This document shows positions 52,736 to 56,371 of a stretch of 56,371 nt of DNA, piece by piece. Within the stretch, counting starts at the first letter, position 1, and every line of letters starts with the position of its first letter. The notes under the pieces are model-generated. The model was not told where the DNA came from. It worked only from the letters and a program-made list of their open reading frames with translations, and ran no database searches. Source of the DNA: Acidovorax sp. SUPP3334 (GTDB taxonomy: Bacteria; Pseudomonadota; Gammaproteobacteria; Burkholderiales; Burkholderiaceae_C); contig NZ_BQXQ01000034.1 in assembly GCF_030159055.1 (NCBI RefSeq), positions 1 to 56,371 on the forward strand. Reading direction: 5' to 3'. The position numbers and the translations under genes are program-made.

Positions 52736-53603
52736 ACGCCGCCTGCACGGCTTGCCACTGCGGCAAGGCCTCGTCGGCCAGTTCCGTCTGCTGGCCGTCG
52801 CCCGCGCTCAGCCAGCGCTTCCACGCCGTGCGGTAGCGGTGCACCGAGACCTCGCCCGTCACGTCGCTGCCCACCAGTTGCCCGCGCAGTGCCGAGATCA
52901 CCGCGGCGCCATGGTGGGCGCCCAGCACGCCCTGGTCCCAGTTGGTGCGCACGACGGACGGATCGAACACGTCCTTGTCGATGCTGAGGTAGGTGGGCTG
53001 GCGGTGCGCCGACAGCAGGCGGTACAGCGTGGCCGCCAGCGCATCGGCATTGGGCAGGCTGCGAAACCGCGCCTCCAGGCCCAGCCAGCGCGCCCAGTGC
53101 GTATCGACCCCCACGCTCCAGTAGGTCAGCCGCCCGGCGCGCAGCGGCGCGAGGTAGTTTTCCCACGCATGGCCCAGGCCGATGTCGCCCGACGTGATGC
53201 CGACCACGTGCACGTGCGACACCTGCGGCAGCATCGCCACGCGGCGCACCCACGAACCGCAGTGCACCCCGAAGGGAAAGCGCATGTTGTCCGGATGGTT
53301 GTCCAGCACCACCACGCGCAGCGGCCGCGCGGCCGTGTAGCCGCGTGCCGCGATGCACCGCGCGATCAGCGGCCAGCTGAGGTGGTGGAAATCTCCGCTG
53401 CCCATGAACACGGGACCATGGCCGGCCGCTGCGGGCAGTTGCGCATCGAGCAGCGCGCGGAAGTCGTTCATGCGCCCCAGGCCGCAGCCGAACCGCAGCG
53501 CCTCGTGCCAGTCGCTGCCGAGGTCGATGCGCAACTCGTCCGGCAAGCGGCCCACGGCGCCGTCCAGATCGAGCACGACCGGCGGCAGTGCGGTCGTTTT
53601 CAT
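52692..53603 (-). CDS. Arginase/agmatinase-fold protein
   Basis: 303 residues. Ureohydrolase metal motifs are recognisable: GSGDFHH (68-74), DNHPDN (Asp101, His103, Asp105, matching DxHxD) and SIDKDVFDP (about 205-213, matching DxDxxDP). All metal ligands seem kept, but overall similarity to true arginases looks low, so the substrate is probably a different guanidino or amide compound. Coupled by ATGA to the upstream GNAT-like gene. Confidence 0.8.
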   Translation of the reverse strand: MKTTALPPVVLDLDGAVGRLPDELRIDLGSDWHEALRFGCGLGRMNDFRALLDAQLPAAAGHGPVFMGSGDFHHLSWPLIARCIAARGYTAARPLRVVVLDNHPDNMRFPFGVHCGSWVRRVAMLPQVSHVHVVGITSGDIGLGHAWENYLAPLRAGRLTYWSVGVDTHWARWLGLEARFRSLPNADALAATLYRLLSAHRQPTYLSIDKDVFDPSVVRTNWDQGVLGAHHGAAVISALRGQLVGSDVTGEVSVHRYRTAWKRWLSAGDGQQTELADEALPQWQAVQAAFNRVLLGQLDRALD

Positions 53604-54667
53604 GCGGCACCCGCCTGATCGCGCCATTGGCGATCGCTTTCGAAGCGGCCGGCAAAGCGCCTTGCCAGCGCCCGCAGCACGGGCTGGCGCACGTACACCG
53701 CATGGCGTGTGAAGGTGAACCGGGCGCCCAGGCTGCGCTTGACCTCCGGGTCGGTCCAGCCGGCGACGTAATGGGTCAGCCCCTGTGCCAGGGCGTATTC
53801 GAGGTTTTCCATCCAGCTCACAAAATACAGGTTGGCCTCGCGGGCGGCCGGGTAGGCCAGCCCGATGTACTTGTCCACCAGGCGGCCTCCGTGCACGTAG
53901 CACAGGTTCCAGCCCAGCAGCTCGCCCGTGCCGGCGTGGCGGTACTCGAAGGCGATGCCGCCGCTGGACGCATCGCGCAGCACGGCCGCGAAAAACCCGC
54001 GCGTGAGCCGGTCGAAGTGCACCTCGCTCTGCGCATAGACGGCGTCGTACAGCGCGTAATAGGCATCCACCACCGCGTCCTGCGCGAACGCCTCGCCCGT
54101 GGCCACATGGCGCACCACGAGGCCATCGCGGCTGCGCAGCTTGCGTCGCAGGTTCTGGCGGCGGCTCGCGGACAGGCGGGCCAGGTACTCGGCGATGCTG
54201 GAAAAGTCGATGGGCACATACGCCAGTGCCTGGCCTTCGACCAGCACGAAACCCTGCGCCTCGCAGGCCTGTGCCACCGCCTGGGCATAAACGTTGTCGG
54301 CCTCCGGCAGCAACGGAGACTGCTGCGGGAGATCCTTGATGATGGCCAGCGCAAAACGCCGGCCCGGCCCGGTCCGCACGGCCTGCGCCAGGGCCTGGGG
54401 CGTGGCGCCCGCGACAGGCAGCAAGGCGTATTCGGTCACCGTGGTGCCGACGAACCCCGTTCGCACCCGCAGCCAGCGGGACCAGCGCGCAAAGAGCGGC
54501 AAGGCCCGCACGCGCGCCTTGAGAGACTCGTCCGCCGTTGTCAGCAGGTCCAGCGGCGCCGAGAAGGCCGGCACCGGCAGGCCCTGAAGCACCGCGAAGC
54601 CCTGCGGCGGGTGCGCGGCGAAGTGCCCGGCCAGCGCCTGCGGCTCGAGCTGGTTGCGCCAGGGCAT
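53600..54667 (-). CDS. GNAT/FemAB-like acyltransferase
   Basis: 355 residues. The C-terminal half (about 160-340) resembles the Acetyltransf_6/FemAB type: a helix with SRRQNLRRKLRSRDGL near 172, a strand pair GGIAFEYRHAGTGELLGWNLCYV near 240 and YVAGWTDPEVKRSLGARF near 310, where such proteins bind the acyl donor. The N-terminal half is less typical. It probably acylates an amine made in this pathway. Overlaps the aminotransferase stop by 1 nt. Confidence 0.7.
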   Translation of the reverse strand: MPWRNQLEPQALAGHFAAHPPQGFAVLQGLPVPAFSAPLDLLTTADESLKARVRALPLFARWSRWLRVRTGFVGTTVTEYALLPVAGATPQALAQAVRTGPGRRFALAIIKDLPQQSPLLPEADNVYAQAVAQACEAQGFVLVEGQALAYVPIDFSSIAEYLARLSASRRQNLRRKLRSRDGLVVRHVATGEAFAQDAVVDAYYALYDAVYAQSEVHFDRLTRGFFAAVLRDASSGGIAFEYRHAGTGELLGWNLCYVHGGRLVDKYIGLAYPAAREANLYFVSWMENLEYALAQGLTHYVAGWTDPEVKRSLGARFTFTRHAVYVRQPVLRALARRFAGRFESDRQWRDQAGAA

Positions 54668-56043
54668 CAGCTGCGCTTGGCGCGCGTGAGAAGCTGCTCC
54701 AGCAGCACCAGGGCCTCGTCGATCTCGGGGCGCGTGATCATGAGCGAAGGCGCCAGCGTGATCACATTCTTGTAGTAGCCGCCCACGTCCAGCACCAGGC
54801 CGCGCTTCTGGCCCTTGTATTCGAGGTTGCCCTCCAGGCCGATGTCCACCATCTTGTCCAGCAGCGCCCGGTTGGGCGTGAAGCCGTCTTCGGTGCAGAT
54901 CTCGGCGCGCAGCGCCAGGCCCAGGCCGTCCACGTCGCCGATCTCCTTGTGGCGCTTTTGCAGGTCCTTCAAACCGTCCAGGAAGTACGCGCCGCTGGTA
55001 CGCACCTGGGCGCCGAAGTCCATCTCGTGCGTCATCTTCATCACTTCCAGGCCGAGCGCCGTGCCCAGCGGGTTGGAGGCGAAGGTGGAGTGCGTCGAGC
55101 CCGGCGGGAAGATCGTGGGGTTGATCAGTTCTTCGCGCGCCCACAGGCCCGACAGCGCGTTGAGCCCGTTGGTCAGCGCCTTGGCGAACACCAGCACGTC
55201 GGGCTTCACGCCGAAGTTCTCCACCGACCACAGCGTGCCGGTGCGCCAAAAGCCCATCTGGATCTCGTCCACCACCAGCAGCACGCCATGGTCGTCCAGC
55301 ACCTTTTTCAGGCCCTTGAAGAAATTGGCCGGGGGCACCACGTAGCCGCCCGTGCCCTGGATGGGCTCGATGTAGAAGGCGGCGTATTCGCACTGGCGCG
55401 TCTTGGGGTCCCACACGGCGTGGTATTCGTTTTCGAACTTGCGCGCGAACTCCTTGACCAGCGATTCGGAGTATTCCTCGGCCGTCATGCCCTTGGGGCG
55501 GCGGAAGGGGTAGGGGAACGGCAAAAACTGCGCACGGTCTCCGAAGTGGCCGAAGCGGCGGCGGTAGCGGTAGCTCGATGTGATGCTGGAGGCGCCCAGC
55601 GTGCGGCCGTGGTAGCCGCCCTCGAAGGCGAACATCAGGCTCTTGCCGCCGGTGGCGTTGCGCACCACCTTGAGCGAATCTTCGATGGCCTGCGCGCCGC
55701 CCACGTTGAAGTGCACGCGGCCCGCGTTGCCCCACTTGGCTTCGGCGTCCTGCGCGATGAACTTCGCCAGCTCGATCTTCGTGGGGTGCAGATACTGGCT
55801 GGCGACCTGAGGCAGCGTCTGCAGCTGGCGGATCATGACCTCTTCCAGCCGCTTGTTCTTGTAGCCGAAGTTCACGGCCGAGTACCACATCTGCAGGTCG
55901 AGGTACGGGGTGCCTTCGCCGTCGTACATGTAGCTGCCGTCGCAGCCGTCGAAGATCTTGGGCGGATTGACGTAGTGGACGGTATCGCCGAACGAGCAGT
56001 ACTTTGCTTCGTCGGCCAGAAGTTGGGCGTTGTCTTGGCTCAT
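54667..56043 (-). CDS. Class III aminotransferase (aspartate aminotransferase family)
   Basis: 458 residues. PLP enzyme of the ornithine/GABA/diaminobutyrate type. Features: FNVGGAQAIEDSLKVVR near 109, the YHGRTLGASSIT segment near 140, VVDEIQMGFWRTGT near 262 (Asp contacts PLP) and the Schiff-base Lys in LVFAKALTNG near 290. The amino donor and acceptor cannot be told from sequence. First gene of the minus-strand operon leading into the GNAT-like and arginase-fold genes. Confidence 0.87.
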   Translation of the reverse strand: MSQDNAQLLADEAKYCSFGDTVHYVNPPKIFDGCDGSYMYDGEGTPYLDLQMWYSAVNFGYKNKRLEEVMIRQLQTLPQVASQYLHPTKIELAKFIAQDAEAKWGNAGRVHFNVGGAQAIEDSLKVVRNATGGKSLMFAFEGGYHGRTLGASSITSSYRYRRRFGHFGDRAQFLPFPYPFRRPKGMTAEEYSESLVKEFARKFENEYHAVWDPKTRQCEYAAFYIEPIQGTGGYVVPPANFFKGLKKVLDDHGVLLVVDEIQMGFWRTGTLWSVENFGVKPDVLVFAKALTNGLNALSGLWAREELINPTIFPPGSTHSTFASNPLGTALGLEVMKMTHEMDFGAQVRTSGAYFLDGLKDLQKRHKEIGDVDGLGLALRAEICTEDGFTPNRALLDKMVDIGLEGNLEYKGQKRGLVLDVGGYYKNVITLAPSLMITRPEIDEALVLLEQLLTRAKRS

Positions 56044-56371
56044 GTCGGAAGGGGCTCCAGAGGGTTGGCTTGGCTTGGCTTGCCTTGGCATCCCGCAACG
56101 GGCTCGGCCTTCGGCATTTGCAGCGCAGTCTGGTCCCCCAACCTTGACCGTCTATCGAGCGTTTGTGTGCAAATCGTGGAGCGTCACCGACCTCCCACGC
56201 GGGTTAGCGGCTACCGATCCATGGATGGAACCAGCCCCCTCTAAAAAGTCGGCCCTGCAAAATTCGCCACCCGCTTCAAGCCAATCTGAGTAAGCCAGGC
56301 TTTCCTTCTCGCGGCCTCGCGGCAAGCGCCATGGGCGGCTCGGCCAGCAGCGCGAGCAGACGCAAATAAAG
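56044..56371. other. Right-edge non-coding region
   Basis: 328 nt without a supported gene. Contains a short tandem TTGGC repeat (three units, 56065-56079) just upstream of the class III aminotransferase start; its promoter must lie here on the minus strand. The last 80 nt could be the end of a neighbouring gene, but nothing supports this. Confidence 0.55.

Overview
The window is chromosomal DNA of a high-GC betaproteobacterium, most likely a member of the Comamonadaceae of the Acidovorax/Paracidovorax type. The evidence is the gene content (Bug-family binding protein, pyrC, htpX, cysK, an IspB-like synthase), dense GC-rich coding with many 4-nt start/stop overlaps, and at least five copies of an AT-rich intergenic repeat (GCTAT..ATAGC followed by GCGCTGGAGGCC) that I associate with this family. 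Species cannot be fixed from sequence reading alone.

Layout. 1-190: broken end of an IS5-like insertion sequence. 325-3290: MarR regulator and Bug-type solute-binding protein, divergent from a FAD monooxygenase. 3395-8555: NUDIX/metallo-beta-lactamase fusion, S4/pseudouridine-synthase-like protein without the catalytic Asp, and a YjgN (DUF898) plus M48 peptidase pair. 8666-18209: an eight-gene minus-strand operon of beta-rich proteins resembling TULIP/P47 lipid-binding proteins, together with an E-type polyprenyl synthase and a papain-like cysteine protease; this is the strongest candidate for an undescribed system. 18685-19124: RNase P RNA. 19133-26436: an RNA-repair locus (rtcR, a sigma-54 promoter, rsr/Ro60, three tandem tRNA-mimicking Y RNAs, an unknown Cys-rich protein, rtcB, an unknown protein, an internally deleted rtcA). 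26514-30902: cysK and a ybhP-clsB-ybhN-like membrane-lipid operon. 31079-33447: polar amino-acid ABC importer lacking its ATPase gene. 33788-42409: flavoprotein, WxxGxW lipoprotein, chemotaxis receptor, htpX, DUF3025, NYN-domain protein, pyrC and a lipoprotein. 42613-56043: a two-component system divergent from a nine-gene coupled operon (tripartite ABC efflux, phosphatase, hydrolase, two small EamA-like transporters, DegT aminotransferase), which converges on a three-gene operon (class III aminotransferase, GNAT-like protein, arginase-fold protein).

How the genes work together. In the RNA-repair locus, RtcR would sense RNA damage and activate the GG-N10-GC promoter at 20904-20919. Transcription would then yield Rsr, three Y RNAs that can scaffold Rsr with other RNA-processing factors, and the ligase RtcB. 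Each Y RNA has the same two-helix Rsr-binding stem, supported by compensatory base differences between copies, and a permuted tRNA-like head. In the TULIP-like operon nearly every junction overlaps or lies within 60 nt, so the proteins are probably made together; the pairing of a prenyl chain synthase with putative lipid-tube proteins suggests a hydrophobic isoprenoid ligand, which is inference. The right-hand cluster looks like a regulated biosynthesis-and-export unit for an aminated metabolite of unknown structure.

Product names rest on motifs and family resemblance read by eye. No similarity search, folding or codon statistics was run.
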